DNA of 49,275 nucleotides from Pseudanabaena sp. UBA1465 (GCA_002325645.1 DCSN01000229.1:1-49275), one strand, 5' to 3'; shown: positions 16,041 through 25,218, numbered from the stretch's first letter. Translations and numbers: made by a program. Notes: generated by a model from the sequence alone, not told the origin.

Positions 16041-18062
16041 ATGTCCAAATTCCTAGAAATCGATCACGTTAGCCGTGTTTTTAAAACCCAGAATGGCAAG
16101 CCCTACGTTGCCGTCAAAGATGTTTATTTTGAAATGAAGGAAGGCGAGTTTGTCTCGATTATTGGACATTCTGGCTGTGGCAAATCGACGGTACTAAATA
16201 TTTTATCGGGATTGGATCGTGCTAGTGCAGGCGGTATTGTCTTAGAGGGACGAGAAGTACGCGAACCAGGTCCTGATCGGATGTTGGTGTTCCAAAACCA
16301 CTCGCTCTTGCCTTGGTTAACGGTGCGTCAAAATATTGGATTGGCAGTTAATCGGGTTTTGAGAGATTTATCCAAAGAAGAACGTCGCCGCATTATTCAA
16401 GAAAATATTGATCTGGTTGGCTTAAGTCACGCGGCGGATAAATATCCTAGAGAAATTTCGGGTGGGATGAAGCAACGGGTGGGTATTGCTCGCGCTTTGT
16501 CGATTAAGCCCAAGATTTTATTGCTCGATGAACCTTTTGGAGCTTTAGATGCTTTAACCAGAGGTCGTTTGCAAGAGAAATTAATGCAAATTTGTGATGA
16601 GCATAAAATCTCGGCGGTAATGATTACCCATGATGTTGATGAAGCTCTGTTGTTAAGCGATCGCATTGTGATGATGACCAATGGACCCGAAGCGAAAATC
16701 GGTCAAGTTCTCACCGTTGACCTGCCCCATCCGCGCAAAAAACTAGAGGCGGTAAATCATCCCAATTATTATCGACTCAGAGGCGAAGTTGTTAATTTTC
16801 TAGATCGCCAGAAACAAATCAAACTGGAACGAGCCAAGAACAAGAGCAATGCGGCGATCAGTCTCGGCAACATTGAGAAAACCAATCTTACTATTGGCTA
16901 CATTCCGCTTACGGATTGCGCTCCCTTTGCGATCGCGCAGGAAAAAGGACTATTCGCAAAATATGGTTTAGATGTTACCCTTTCTAAGGAAAATAGCTGG
17001 AATGACTTAGCGGAAGGAATTCGTGAAGGTCGTCTTGATGCCGCGCAAATGGTTACAGGGATGCCCCTAGCCATCACCCTCGGCATGGGTGGTAAGATTC
17101 CGACACCAGTAGTAACTTCCCTCACCTTAAGTCGCAATGGTAATGCAATCACTCTCAGTAAAAGATTGCAAAATGAAGGAGTGCATGATCTCGCTTCTCT
17201 CAAAGCTTATATCGATCAATTCCAAGATAATGCTTATAATCCTGCGATGGGCATGGTACATCACGCATCAATGCATAACTTACTACTGAGACACTGGCTC
17301 TCTAGTGGTGGCATTGAACCAGACAAAGATGTGGATGTGATTGTGATTCCACCACCGCAGATGGTGTCTAATCTGATGGCAAATAATATCATCGGTTACT
17401 GTGTCGGTGAACCTTGGAACGTCCGCGCCGTCAATGATAACGTTGGCTTTGTCGTGGCAACTGACCTTAGTATTTGGCGCGGACATCCAGAAAAAGTTTT
17501 AGGGGTTCGCAAGGATTGGGCGGAACAATATCCCAATACCCATCTTGCAGTCGTGAAGGCACTATTGGAAGCTTCGCAGTTCTGTGAACCCTTAGAAAAT
17601 CGTGATGAAGTGGTGCTTACTTTAGCAAAACCACAGTATCTCAATCTCGATCCAATCTATATTCGCCCGGGATTTGCGGGTCCCTATCGGGTCAGTACAA
17701 TGGAAGCAAAGTATGATCAGGATTTCTGCCAATTTGGTGTGAGCAATATGCCATCTCGCAAAGAACATCTCTGGGTATTAACCCAAATGGCACGTTGGGG
17801 ATTAGTTAATTTCCCTGAAAACTATGCAGAAGTGATTTATAACTTGTTGGCAACTAATCTGTATCAACAAGCCGCCAAGGAATTAGATCTGCCAATTACA
17901 GAAGAGGATAAATCCCCAATCGTTCTAGCGGATGGATCGTTGTTTGACCCCAATGATCCGATCGCCGCATTGCAATCGATGCCATACTCCCGATTCACTG
18001 AAACTAGTTATTTTGATCCCGCCAAAGGTTTTGCGATCAAAAAATTAGCTGTTCGTCAATAG
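16041..18062 (+). CDS. nrtC: Nitrate ABC transporter ATP-binding protein with NrtA-like domain (NrtC)
   Basis: 673 residues. The first 270 residues are an ABC ATPase ([61 protein letters not shown]). From about residue 285 a second domain resembles the substrate-binding protein Nrt[49 protein letters not shown] and [13 protein letters not shown]. The fused domain is known in the family to bind nitrate or ammonium-related signals and to inhibit transport when ammonium is present. It begins six bases after nrtD, which implies translational coupling. The position after nrtD is a swap of the usual order. Confidence 0.95.
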   Translation: MSKFLEIDHVSRVFKTQNGKPYVAVKDVYFEMKEGEFVSIIGHSGCGKSTVLNILSGLDRASAGGIVLEGREVREPGPDRMLVFQNHSLLPWLTVRQNIGLAVNRVLRDLSKEERRRIIQENIDLVGLSHAADKYPREISGGMKQRVGIARALSIKPKILLLDEPFGALDALTRGRLQEKLMQICDEHKISAVMITHDVDEALLLSDRIVMMTNGPEAKIGQVLTVDLPHPRKKLEAVNHPNYYRLRGEVVNFLDRQKQIKLERAKNKSNAAISLGNIEKTNLTIGYIPLTDCAPFAIAQEKGLFAKYGLDVTLSKENSWNDLAEGIREGRLDAAQMVTGMPLAITLGMGGKIPTPVVTSLTLSRNGNAITLSKRLQNEGVHDLASLKAYIDQFQDNAYNPAMGMVHHASMHNLLLRHWLSSGGIEPDKDVDVIVIPPPQMVSNLMANNIIGYCVGEPWNVRAVNDNVGFVVATDLSIWRGHPEKVLGVRKDWAEQYPNTHLAVVKALLEASQFCEPLENRDEVVLTLAKPQYLNLDPIYIRPGFAGPYRVSTMEAKYDQDFCQFGVSNMPSRKEHLWVLTQMARWGLVNFPENYAEVIYNLLATNLYQQAAKELDLPITEEDKSPIVLADGSLFDPNDPIAALQSMPYSRFTETSYFDPAKGFAIKKLAVRQ

Positions 18063-18082
18063 CTGAATACTTCTCTCTCTAT

Positions 18083-20251
18083 ATGTCTGAAACTATCCCT
18101 TCTATCCATGCCACACCTCACACTGTTAAAACCCTCTGCCCCTATTGTGGTGTCGGCTGTGGTTTGGAAATTGTGGAAACCACGAAAGAGCCAACCGTAA
18201 AATTTCCCGATCGCTTCAAAGTTCGAGGCGATCGCCGTCATCCATCTAGTCAAGGTATGGTCTGCGTCAAAGGCGCAACCGTTGCCGAATCCATTCAAAA
18301 GGATCGGCTATTACATCCAATGATGCGCGATCGCCTCGATCAAGAATTTCGCCAAGTCAGTTGGGAGCAAGCGTTTAGCGCGATCGTAAATCGAATTCAG
18401 AAAGTGCTGGCTACCACAGGGGCGGACGCTCTCTGTATGTTTGGTTCGGGGCAGTTTCAGACTGAGGACTATTACATAGCCCAGAAATTATTTAAAGGGT
18501 GTTTGGGAACCAATAATTTTGACGCAAATTCCCGTCTCTGTATGTCTTCCGCCGTTTCAGGCTATGTCAAAAGCTTGGGAGCCGATGGTCCTCCCTGCTG
18601 CTATGAAGATTTTGAGTTAACTGATTGTCTATTTGCGATCGGTACAAATACTGCCGAATGTCATCCGATTATTTTCAATCGCTTTCGTAAATACCATAAA
18701 AAAAATCCCCATGTAAAGCTAATTGTCGTTGATCCACGCCGCACTCAAACCGCCGAAGTTGCTGACCTCCATTTAGCGATTCAACCAGCAACAGATATTG
18801 ATTTGTTAAATGGGATCGCTCACCTATTATTAAAATGGAATAAATGCGATCGCGCCTTCATCGAGAACCACACCACAGGTTTTGGTGAATTTCAAGAAAT
18901 CACCGAACTTTATACTCCCGAATTTGTATCGCGGCGCTGTGGCATTAGCATCGAAGATTTGGAACTAGCTGCTAAATATTGGGCAGAATCGCAGCGAGTT
19001 CTCTCGATCTGGTCAATGGGAGTCAATCAATCCATTCAAGGCACGGCAAAAGTGCAATGTATCATTAATCTGCATTTACTCACGGCTCAAATTGGGAAAG
19101 AAGGCACAGGTCCCTTTTCGCTCACAGGTCAGCCCAACGCAATGGGAGGCAGAGAAGCGGGAGGTTTAGCCCAGTTATTACCTGGCTATCGCTTTGTCAC
19201 TAATCCCGATCATCGTGCCGAATTAGAACAATTCTGGAATTTACCTGCGGGACAAATTTCACCTCAAGTCGGTCGCACCGCATGGGATATCGTGCGCGGT
19301 TTAGAAGCCGATCAAGTTGATTTGCTCTGGATTGCGGCCACTAATCCCGCTGTTAGTTTTCCCGATTTAGTGCGAACCAAAGCCGCGTTAAGGCGATCGC
19401 CTTTCACCGTTTATCAAGATGCCTATTACCCCACCGAAACCTCTGAATTTGCCCATATCCTCCTGCCAGCAACCCAATGGAGCGAGAAGACTGGCACAAT
19501 GACCAATTCTGAGCGTTGCGTCACTCTCTGTCAAGCCTTTCAGCCCCCTCTCGGTGAATCCCTTGCCGATTGGAAAATCTTTGCCGAAGTTGGTCGGAGA
19601 TTAGGTTTTGCCGATAAGTTCCCATTCCAAAACTCCGCCGAGGTCTATGCCGAATTTGTGCAGATTACCCGCGATCGCCCTTGTGATATGACAGGTATTA
19701 GCCATGCCAAACTTGCGGAACTAGGCGCAATCCAATGGCAAGCTTCCGATCAACATCCTGAGCAAGATCAATTGCATAATAAGCGTCTCTACACCGATCT
19801 GCAATTCCATACAGGCGATCGCAAAGCTAGATTTGGAGCCTATCATTCTCAAGGTGTATTTGAAGTTCCCGATGACCAGTATCCCTTCATTCTCACCAAT
19901 GGCAGGGTATACGGACATTGGCATACGCAAACTCGCACAGGTCGCATTGATAAGATTCGGCAAATGTATCCGCATCCCTTTCTCGAAATCCATCCCAAAG
20001 ATGCAGCTAGATTTTCCATTAACAATGGAGATTTAGTGGAAGTGAAATCACGACGCGGTTCTTCTAAGTTTCCTGCATTGGTGACGGAGGCGATCGCACG
20101 CGGTGTGTTATTTGTACCAATGCATTGGGGAACGCTCTGGGCGGACAATGCGGAAGCCAATGCTCTCACCCATCCCGAAGCTTGTCCCGACTCGAAGCAA
20201 CCAGAGTTAAAGGCTTGTGCAGTGGCGATATCCTTAGTTAATTTGCCTTAG
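18083..20251 (+). CDS. narB: Ferredoxin-nitrate reductase
   Basis: 722 residues, normal for cyanobacterial NarB. The N-terminal [4Fe-4S] ligands are in [14 protein letters not shown] and GMVCVKG. The molybdopterin domain contains [15 protein letters not shown] with the Mo-ligand Cys, [30 protein letters not shown] and [19 protein letters not shown]. The C-terminal MGD-binding barrel includes [17 protein letters not shown] and [18 protein letters not shown]. The enzyme reduces nitrate to nitrite with ferredoxin electrons at the cytoplasmic side of the thylakoid or in the cytoplasm. It is the last gene of the nirA operon, closed by the hairpin at 20264. Confidence 0.96.
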   Translation: MSETIPSIHATPHTVKTLCPYCGVGCGLEIVETTKEPTVKFPDRFKVRGDRRHPSSQGMVCVKGATVAESIQKDRLLHPMMRDRLDQEFRQVSWEQAFSAIVNRIQKVLATTGADALCMFGSGQFQTEDYYIAQKLFKGCLGTNNFDANSRLCMSSAVSGYVKSLGADGPPCCYEDFELTDCLFAIGTNTAECHPIIFNRFRKYHKKNPHVKLIVVDPRRTQTAEVADLHLAIQPATDIDLLNGIAHLLLKWNKCDRAFIENHTTGFGEFQEITELYTPEFVSRRCGISIEDLELAAKYWAESQRVLSIWSMGVNQSIQGTAKVQCIINLHLLTAQIGKEGTGPFSLTGQPNAMGGREAGGLAQLLPGYRFVTNPDHRAELEQFWNLPAGQISPQVGRTAWDIVRGLEADQVDLLWIAATNPAVSFPDLVRTKAALRRSPFTVYQDAYYPTETSEFAHILLPATQWSEKTGTMTNSERCVTLCQAFQPPLGESLADWKIFAEVGRRLGFADKFPFQNSAEVYAEFVQITRDRPCDMTGISHAKLAELGAIQWQASDQHPEQDQLHNKRLYTDLQFHTGDRKARFGAYHSQGVFEVPDDQYPFILTNGRVYGHWHTQTRTGRIDKIRQMYPHPFLEIHPKDAARFSINNGDLVEVKSRRGSSKFPALVTEAIARGVLFVPMHWGTLWADNAEANALTHPEACPDSKQPELKACAVAISLVNLP

Positions 20252-20263
20252 TAGATTTGTAGT

Positions 20264-20312
20264 AAGAAAAAACTTAAAAGTGTTGCGAAGCAACACTTTT
20301 AAGTTTTTTCTT
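20264..20312. terminator. 23-bp hairpin with GAA loop after narB
   Basis: Arms begin AAGAAAAAACTTAAAAGTG and meet at TTGC-GAA-GCAA. The 3' arm ends in GTTTTTTCTT, so it can work as an intrinsic terminator of the nitrate operon. Nearly the same inner part (GTTGCGAAGCAAC) recurs at 46751-46801. Confidence 0.85.
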
Positions 20313-20401
20313 GGTTTGGATTTGAGCGCAAAGCGCTGTAAGTGTTTCTCTGGTGCTGATGTAAAATGAAAACATCGGTAAACTTCGTGGTGTAAATAAT
20401 T

Positions 20402-20453
20402 ATGACTTACGCAAAAGACCGAAATGTAGGGGCAATTCATGAATTGCCCCTAC
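20402..20453. repeat. GACTTACGCAAAA repeat with 28-bp perfect palindrome
   Basis: GACTTACGCAAAAGACC (20404-20420) is followed by a perfect palindrome at 20426-20453 with half GTAGGGGCAATTCA. It lies right before the decayed copy of the EAD-like gene end (20468), and may mark where the upstream part was lost. Confidence 0.7.
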
Positions 20454-20467
20454 GCTGGAATACTAAT

Positions 20468-20517
20468 AATGTAAAAGTGACGGGTGATATCAATTGAGAT
20501 AATCTGACTTAGGAGGT
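20468..20517 (+). pseudogene. Remnant of the 3' end of a second EAD-like gene
   Basis: In frame the bases read NVKVTGDIN, stop, DNLT, stop, EV, stop. The functional gene at 20996-21490 ends NVKVTGDIDLGDLTQEA at 21443-21490. Nucleotide identity is high, including the overlapping Shine-Dalgarno (AGGAGG) and the spacing to the following DUF29-like start. It shows that the unit [small gene plus DUF29-like gene] was once duplicated in tandem and the first small gene then lost. Confidence 0.8.
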
Positions 20518-20524
20518 TTAGGCG

Positions 20525-20950
20525 ATGGAAGAATTGTTAGAACTTAAGGGATTTTTACTTGATGGCAATATCCATGAGGCTTTGCTGTTGGTTGAGGAAA
20601 TGACGGAAATGAGCAAAGACGACAAGCTGAATAAAATCTCCAGTTTTGCAAAGCTCCTCTTGTTGCATTTAATCAAGCGCCAAGCCGAAGGACATACAAC
20701 GCGATCGTGGGATGCTTCTATTGAGAATGCTGTCTATGAAATTCAAAAAACTAATCGTCGTCGTAAATCTGGTGGTAACTACTTATCGATTGAAGAATTA
20801 AGGGAAGCCATAAGTGATGCCTATCGAGTGGCTCTGTCTAGTGCGGCGGCGGCGGCTTTCGGTGGTTGTTATACAGTGTCACAGTTAGCTGATATGGTCG
20901 ATCGCAATACCATAATTCAAGAGGCGATCTCGTTAGTTTCTAGTAGCTGA
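20525..20950 (+). CDS. DUF29-like protein, first paralogue
   Basis: 141 residues with AGGAGG eight bases upstream. The protein is predicted mainly helical: MEELLELKGFLLDGNIHEALLLVEEMTEMSKDD, then LLLLHLIKRQAEGHTTRSWDASIENAVYEIQKTNRRRKSGG, and a C-terminal region with a Ala-rich stretch (SSAAAAAFGGCY). The pattern (helix, MSKDDKLNKI, LLHLIK, TRSWDASI) resembles the cyanobacterial DUF29 family; this is from memory of the family. Function is unknown. The paralogue at 21494 shares most of these residues. It lies at the head of the NB-ARC locus and probably shares its transcript. Confidence 0.75.
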   Translation: MEELLELKGFLLDGNIHEALLLVEEMTEMSKDDKLNKISSFAKLLLLHLIKRQAEGHTTRSWDASIENAVYEIQKTNRRRKSGGNYLSIEELREAISDAYRVALSSAAAAAFGGCYTVSQLADMVDRNTIIQEAISLVSSS

Positions 20951-20995
20951 GATAAAATCAAAATATTTATAAATTAGTAAATCATTGGTGTAAAT

Positions 20996-21490
20996 ATGGA
21001 GCCTGTTTCTTTGCTTATGGGTTTGTTGGTGATTGTGGGTACAGGCTCATTAACTAAGGTTGGTGAAAATATTACCGATGAAACAGTGAAACTGGCTCGA
21101 TCGCTCTGGTCAATTCTCAGTCGCAAGGCTCCAGATTCGCAGACGGCTAGGTTAATTGAGGCAGGGAAAGAGATTGATTATCAGCAAGCGGTAATTGATG
21201 TGGAGGCGATCGCTGATGATCCTGATGTGATTAAGTTGTTGGATGAAGTGCGATCGCTTTTATCTAGCAATCAAGAATTAGCGACGAAGGTTGAAGAGTT
21301 GGTGGTACAGGCTAAAATTGGGTCAAAAAGTGTACAAGTGATGGCTAATGATATTGAGGGCGTAAACCTTCGCGCAAAATCGATGAAGCAAACAGCGCCA
21401 TCGGTTAGCGGTTCGGTCGAGCAAACGATGTTAAAAAATGTCAAGGTAACGGGTGATATTGATTTGGGTGATTTAACTCAGGAGGCTTAG
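20996..21490 (+). CDS. Small protein with N-terminal hydrophobic segment, possible NB-ARC partner
   Basis: 164 residues. A hydrophobic stretch (SLLMGLLVIVGTG, residues 4-16) begins the protein, followed by helices with VKLARSLWSILSRKAP, a region EIDYQQAVIDVEAIADDPDVIKLLDEV, and a C-terminal beta-prone tail NVKVTGDIDLGDLTQ. I do not recognise a named family. Proteins of this look often precede NB-ARC or other STAND NTPases in cyanobacteria, where small effector-associated domains pair with the NTPase; that assignment is inference. The tail resembles residues 16-28 of the NB-ARC protein (DVGRDLTIGNITQ). It is followed at once by the second DUF29-like gene, whose ribosome site lies inside this gene's end. 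Confidence 0.65.
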   Translation: MEPVSLLMGLLVIVGTGSLTKVGENITDETVKLARSLWSILSRKAPDSQTARLIEAGKEIDYQQAVIDVEAIADDPDVIKLLDEVRSLLSSNQELATKVEELVVQAKIGSKSVQVMANDIEGVNLRAKSMKQTAPSVSGSVEQTMLKNVKVTGDIDLGDLTQEA

Positions 21491-21493
21491 GTG

Positions 21494-21925
21494 ATGGAAG
21501 AGTTATTAGAACTGAAGGGATTTTTGCTCAGTGGCAATATCTCTGATGCTTTGTTGTTGGTGGAGGAGATGACAGAAATGAGCAAGGATGACAAAATCAA
21601 CAAGATTTCTAGCTACGCGAAGATTGTCATCTCTCATTTGATTAAACGGGCTGCGGAAAAACGCACAACTAGATCTTGGGATCTGTCAATCAAACATGCG
21701 GTTAACGAAATTCAGAAAACAAATCGGCGGCGTAAGGCTGGCGGTAAATATATTGCTGATTCTGAATTGTTCGAGACATTTAATGAGGCATATCCTTTTG
21801 CTTTAGATTTGGCTGCTGTTGAGGCGTTTGGTGGGCATTATGAATCGGCTGAGTTGGGTGCGATGGTTGATCGCGATCGCGTAATTCAAGAGGCGATCGC
21901 TTTAGTTTTGGGTGAGGCAACATGA
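21494..21925 (+). CDS. DUF29-like protein, second paralogue
   Basis: 143 residues from the ATG at 21494, with AGGAGG at 21480-21485; a GTG three bases earlier is an alternative. It has the same framework as the protein at 20525 (MEELLELKGFLL, EEMTEMSKDDKINKISS, HLIKRAAE, TRSWDLSIKHAVNEIQKTNRRRKAGG), with roughly two-thirds identity by eye. The C terminus differs more. The stop codon overlaps the start of the NB-ARC gene (ATGA), so translation of the two is likely coupled. Function is unknown. Confidence 0.78.
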   Translation: MEELLELKGFLLSGNISDALLLVEEMTEMSKDDKINKISSYAKIVISHLIKRAAEKRTTRSWDLSIKHAVNEIQKTNRRRKAGGKYIADSELFETFNEAYPFALDLAAVEAFGGHYESAELGAMVDRDRVIQEAIALVLGEAT

Positions 21926-24411
21926 CGACAGATCCGAAAAATCAACAGTCGGCTTTACAAGGTAATGATGTGGGGCGCGACCTCACAATTGGTAACATCA
22001 CTCAGACCATTAACTATAACCAAATTGTAGAGGAGGCAAAACGGGCAGGAAGCTTGCTGAATCTTCCGCAGACTAATGTGACTTTTTTTGCGGGACGGGA
22101 TGAGGATCTGGAAAAGGTGCATGAACTTTTGCAGAAAAATCAGAAGGTGGCGGTGTCTGCTTTTGTGAAAGGCATGGGTGGTGTCGGTAAGTCGGAACTT
22201 GCCCTGCAATATGCGTTACGGCATCTGTTGACGGACTATGGCGGCGGGATCTGTTGGTTACGGGGAAATGAGGGGACTTTGCCGACCCAGTTACAGGATT
22301 TTGTACAGGTGCAGCTTGGGGAAACGATGCCCGATGGGTTGAATAGTGGCGAAAAGTTGGCAGGGCATTGCTGGCGGCGGCTATCGGAACGGGTGGCGGG
22401 GCAAATGTTGGTGGTGTTGGATGATGTGAAAGATTATGGGAATGTGGAGCCATTTTTGCCAACCCTAGATGGCAAGTTTCGGGTATTGGTGACAACGCGG
22501 TTGGGATTGGGGAATGCGATGCAGCAATACAGGTTAGATGTTTTGGTGTTGGCGGCGGCAGTGGATTTGCTAAAGTCGTTTTTGCCTGAAGCCGATCCGC
22601 GTCGGGAGAATGAAGAAGCAATCAAAAATCTCTGTACATGGTTGGGGCGGTTGCCTTTAGCGATCGAGTTGGTGGGGCGGTATTTGGCTTTGCCGAATCA
22701 GTTAGATACTGGTATTTCTGAGATCTTGCAACGTTTGCAAGGGGAATGTATGGTGCAGCTTTCAGAAATTACTGATGAGGAAAGGAAGTTATTACCCAAA
22801 AATCTAAATGTGGCGGCTTCATTTTTCTTGAGTTGGCAAGAGTTGTCACCTTTGGCGCAACGTTTGGCTTGTTTGTTGGGTTTATTTGCTTTAGCGCCGA
22901 TTCCTTGGACTTTAATCCAGTCTGTGATGCTAGATGAGACAAAGCAAAAACAATCTTTTTGGCAAGGTTTGCAAGGGCTGTTTCAAAAAAAAGCGGTGGC
23001 GCTTACGGAACGAGATTTGCAAGGGGCAAGGGGAGAGTTGCTAAATCTGCATTTGTTGGAACGGACGCAACAGGGAGTATATGAATTGCATCAGCTTTTG
23101 CGGGAATATTTTCAGTTTCAATTGCAACAACATCCCGAATGGCAAGTTTTGCGGCAACAGGTGGCGGTATCACTGCTGAATATTTCTAAGGGAATTGAAG
23201 AAATAATCACTATTGATCAAGTTAAAGAAGTTGCACCCGCGATTCCCCATCTAGAAATACTCGGACGGGAAATGTTGGCTGTTATTCCCAATCCTGAAGA
23301 TAATTTAGTTTGGGCATTTTTGGGAGTTGCTAGGTTTTACAAAGGTCAAGGGCTATATGCTTCAGCAGTAGATCCATATCAAACCTGCCTCAAAGTCTCC
23401 GAATCACACTTAGGAGCAGACCATCCCTCTGTCGCCACCAGTCTCAATAATCTCGCAGAACTTTACCGCGTGCAAGGAAAATACAGCGAAGCCGAACCTC
23501 TCTATCTGCGATCGCTCGAAATCAGGGAACGTCAACTAGGGGCAGACCATCCCGATGTCGCCCAAAGTCTCAACAATCTCGCAGGACTTTACAATTCGCA
23601 AGGGAAGTACAGCGAAGCCGAACCTCTCTATCGGCGATCGCTCGAAATCAGGGAACGCCAACTAGGAGCAGACCATCCCGATGTCGCCACCAGTCTCAAC
23701 AATCTCGCGTTACTTTACGAATCGCAAGGGAAGTACAGCGAAGCCGAACCTCTCTATCGGCGATCGCTCGAAATCGATAAACGCATCTATGGAGAAGACC
23801 ATCCCGAAATCGCAACAGATCTCAACAATTTCGCAGGTCTTTACCGATCGCAAGGGAAGTACAGCGAAGCCGAACCTCTCTATGTGCGATCGCTCGAAAT
23901 CGATAAACGCATCTATGGAGAAGATCATCCCGAAATCGCAACAGATCTCAACAATCTCGCATTACTTTACAAATCGCAAGGGAAGTATAGTGATGCCGAA
24001 CCTCTTTATCTGCGATCGCTCGAAATCAGGGAACGCCAACTAGGGGCAGACCACCCAGATGTCGCAATAGATATCAACAATCTCGCATTACTTTACGATA
24101 ATCAAGGGAAGTACAGCGAAGCCGAACCTCTCTATCTGCGATCGCTCGAAATCAGGGAACGCCAACTAGGGGCAGACCACCCAGATGTCGCCCAAAGTCT
24201 ACTCAACTTAGCCGCTCTCTATCACAATACCCAACGTCATCCCGAAGCCCTGCAATCCATCCAACGCGCCATCCAAATTTACGAACAAAAACTTGGCACA
24301 GAGCATCCCAACACTCAAAATGCACTTGGTTGGCTTCAGACAATCCGTGCAGCCAATAAACCTAGTTTTCCTATAGAATTCTTGCTAAACACAAAACCTC
24401 CTACCCCATGA
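21922..24411 (+). CDS. NB-ARC NTPase with C-terminal TPR repeats
   Basis: 829 residues. An N-terminal tail (1-40) contains GNDVGRDLTIGNITQTINYNQ, a short beta-prone motif. The NB-ARC/STAND NTPase follows: FFAGRDEDLEKV, Walker A GMGGVGKS (84-91), Walker B LVVLDDV (163-169), sensor VLVTTR (188-193) and a GLPL-like GRLPLAIELVGRYL (about 242-255). A winged-helix-like region runs to about residue 400. From about residue 490 there are seven 42-residue TPR units (type HPDVATSLNNLALLYESQGK) and a partial eighth. The layout resembles bacterial STAND conflict proteins and plant-type NLRs: the TPRs sense a ligand, the NTPase oligomerises and an effector acts. No effector domain is seen in this protein; the DUF29-like or the small membrane protein might supply it (inference). 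Confidence 0.88.
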   Translation: MTTDPKNQQSALQGNDVGRDLTIGNITQTINYNQIVEEAKRAGSLLNLPQTNVTFFAGRDEDLEKVHELLQKNQKVAVSAFVKGMGGVGKSELALQYALRHLLTDYGGGICWLRGNEGTLPTQLQDFVQVQLGETMPDGLNSGEKLAGHCWRRLSERVAGQMLVVLDDVKDYGNVEPFLPTLDGKFRVLVTTRLGLGNAMQQYRLDVLVLAAAVDLLKSFLPEADPRRENEEAIKNLCTWLGRLPLAIELVGRYLALPNQLDTGISEILQRLQGECMVQLSEITDEERKLLPKNLNVAASFFLSWQELSPLAQRLACLLGLFALAPIPWTLIQSVMLDETKQKQSFWQGLQGLFQKKAVALTERDLQGARGELLNLHLLERTQQGVYELHQLLREYFQFQLQQHPEWQVLRQQVAVSLLNISKGIEEIITIDQVKEVAPAIPHLEILGREMLAVIPNPEDNLVWAFLGVARFYKGQGLYASAVDPYQTCLKVSESHLGADHPSVATSLNNLAELYRVQGKYSEAEPLYLRSLEIRERQLGADHPDVAQSLNNLAGLYNSQGKYSEAEPLYRRSLEIRERQLGADHPDVATSLNNLALLYESQGKYSEAEPLYRRSLEIDKRIYGEDHPEIATDLNNFAGLYRSQGKYSEAEPLYVRSLEIDKRIYGEDHPEIATDLNNLALLYKSQGKYSDAEPLYLRSLEIRERQLGADHPDVAIDINNLALLYDNQGKYSEAEPLYLRSLEIRERQLGADHPDVAQSLLNLAALYHNTQRHPEALQSIQRAIQIYEQKLGTEHPNTQNALGWLQTIRAANKPSFPIEFLLNTKPPTP
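23403..24341 (+). repeat. 126-bp tandem TPR-coding repeats
   Basis: Seven units of 126 bases code for the TPRs. Long stretches such as CAAGGGAAGTACAGCGAAGC recur with no or few changes between units, including at synonymous positions. This suggests recent expansion or gene conversion between units. Two variants alternate: one with LGADHPDVA and one with YGEDHPEIA. Confidence 0.9.
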
Positions 24412-24436
24412 GCCGCTTTTTGCGATTACAAGGAAA

Positions 24437-24769
24437 TTAAACTTCTTCATCTAAAAAAGGTAAAAGATCCTCTAAGTCTCTCATCCCATGCAAAACTCTT
24501 AGAACTTCGACTCGATCCTCTAGAACCTTGTAAAAAATCAAATAATCCTTAAAATTCTTAATTCGCCATTGACGGATCGTTCCCATATCAGACAAAACTA
24601 ATGGCACAACCCTACCCATATTGGGAGTTATCCCTAGCTGCGCGAAAGCATACTCAGCAAATTCTAGAAATCTCTCAGCCGCATCTCGATTTCCCATCGC
24701 TAAAATATAATTTGCCTGTCGCCTGATATCTTGGGTAGCGTGATCGCGAACAATTATCGGAAAAGTCAT
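24437..24769 (-). CDS. RelE/ParE-family toxin
   Basis: About 110 residues from the ATG at 24769 (MTFPIIVRDHATQDI); the longer frame to 24817 overlaps the antitoxin gene. It has the RelE/ParE layout: HATQDIRRQANYILAMGN helices, LGITPNMGR, and the C-terminal strands RQWRIKNFKDYLIFYKVLEDRVEVLRVLHGMRDLEDLL. ParE members poison gyrase and RelE members cut mRNA; the sequence favours the ParE side, but not conclusively. The gene begins five bases after the antitoxin stop, so the pair is co-transcribed on the minus strand, against the NB-ARC gene. Confidence 0.82.
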   Translation of the reverse strand: MTFPIIVRDHATQDIRRQANYILAMGNRDAAERFLEFAEYAFAQLGITPNMGRVVPLVLSDMGTIRQWRIKNFKDYLIFYKVLEDRVEVLRVLHGMRDLEDLLPFLDEEV

Positions 24770-24774
24770 ACTTG

Positions 24775-25017
24775 CTACTGCTCTGTTCCAAGTACCGACA
24801 ATCGGAGATCTTGCCAATAAGCTGAAGTTACCAGTTCAGGCTCTGAGTTCAAACCCTCTTGTAACAAACTCACTAGTTTTGTCTGAGCCTCCCTCCTTTG
24901 CCGATCTTGATTCAGCAAAGCCAGAAAATAATCCGCCACAGTATTATAAGTTCCAGACTGAATCTGTCCTTGAACATAGGACTCAAGTTCTTTTGGTATT
25001 GGAAAACTTACATTCAT
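24775..25017 (-). CDS. ParD-like antitoxin
   Basis: 80 residues from the ATG at 25017, chosen because AAAGG lies five bases upstream; a TTG at 25029 is possible. The N terminus MNVSFPIPKELESYVQGQIQSGTYNTVADYFLALLNQ is a ribbon-helix-helix DNA-binding domain of ParD type. The C-terminal half would wrap the toxin. It represses its own operon in related systems. It lies upstream of the toxin gene and between two stretches derived from the TPR gene. Confidence 0.82.
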   Translation of the reverse strand: MNVSFPIPKELESYVQGQIQSGTYNTVADYFLALLNQDRQRREAQTKLVSLLQEGLNSEPELVTSAYWQDLRLSVLGTEQ

Positions 25018-25066
25018 AAACCTTTTCAAGATGAATAAAGTACTGCCAATAATTTTAGCATTAGTC

Positions 25067-25119
25067 GAGAACTAGGCGCAGACCATCCGACAACTCAAAA
25101 TGCACTTGGTTGGCTTCAG
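25067..25119 (+). pseudogene. TPR gene 3'-end scar 1
   Basis: In frame it reads RELGADHPTTQNALGWLQ. The last 28 bases or so are nearly identical to 24311-24339 at the end of the NB-ARC gene. There is no start and the frame ends soon after. Confidence 0.85.
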
Positions 25120-25218
25120 GTGAGCAAGGAAAAAGGAAAAGGGTAAAAGGAAAAATGTGGATTTTTTGAGTTTTGTTGGTTGATGTTATCTTAGGACATA
25201 GGATTAGGCTAAAAGTAT

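Noticed and set aside
22073..22621. 182-residue open frame on the minus strand within the NB-ARC gene
   Set aside because: It is Pro/His/Ser-rich with no recognisable fold and lies opposite a clear NTPase domain; it is an antisense shadow.
23681..24043. 120-residue open frame inside the TPR repeats (and its minus-strand counterpart)
   Set aside because: The periodic sequence is only the TPR DNA read in another frame.
23403..24341. Regularly spaced repeats that could be taken for a CRISPR array
   Set aside because: The unit is 126 bases, fully coding, and encodes 42-residue TPRs in one frame; there are no variable spacers.
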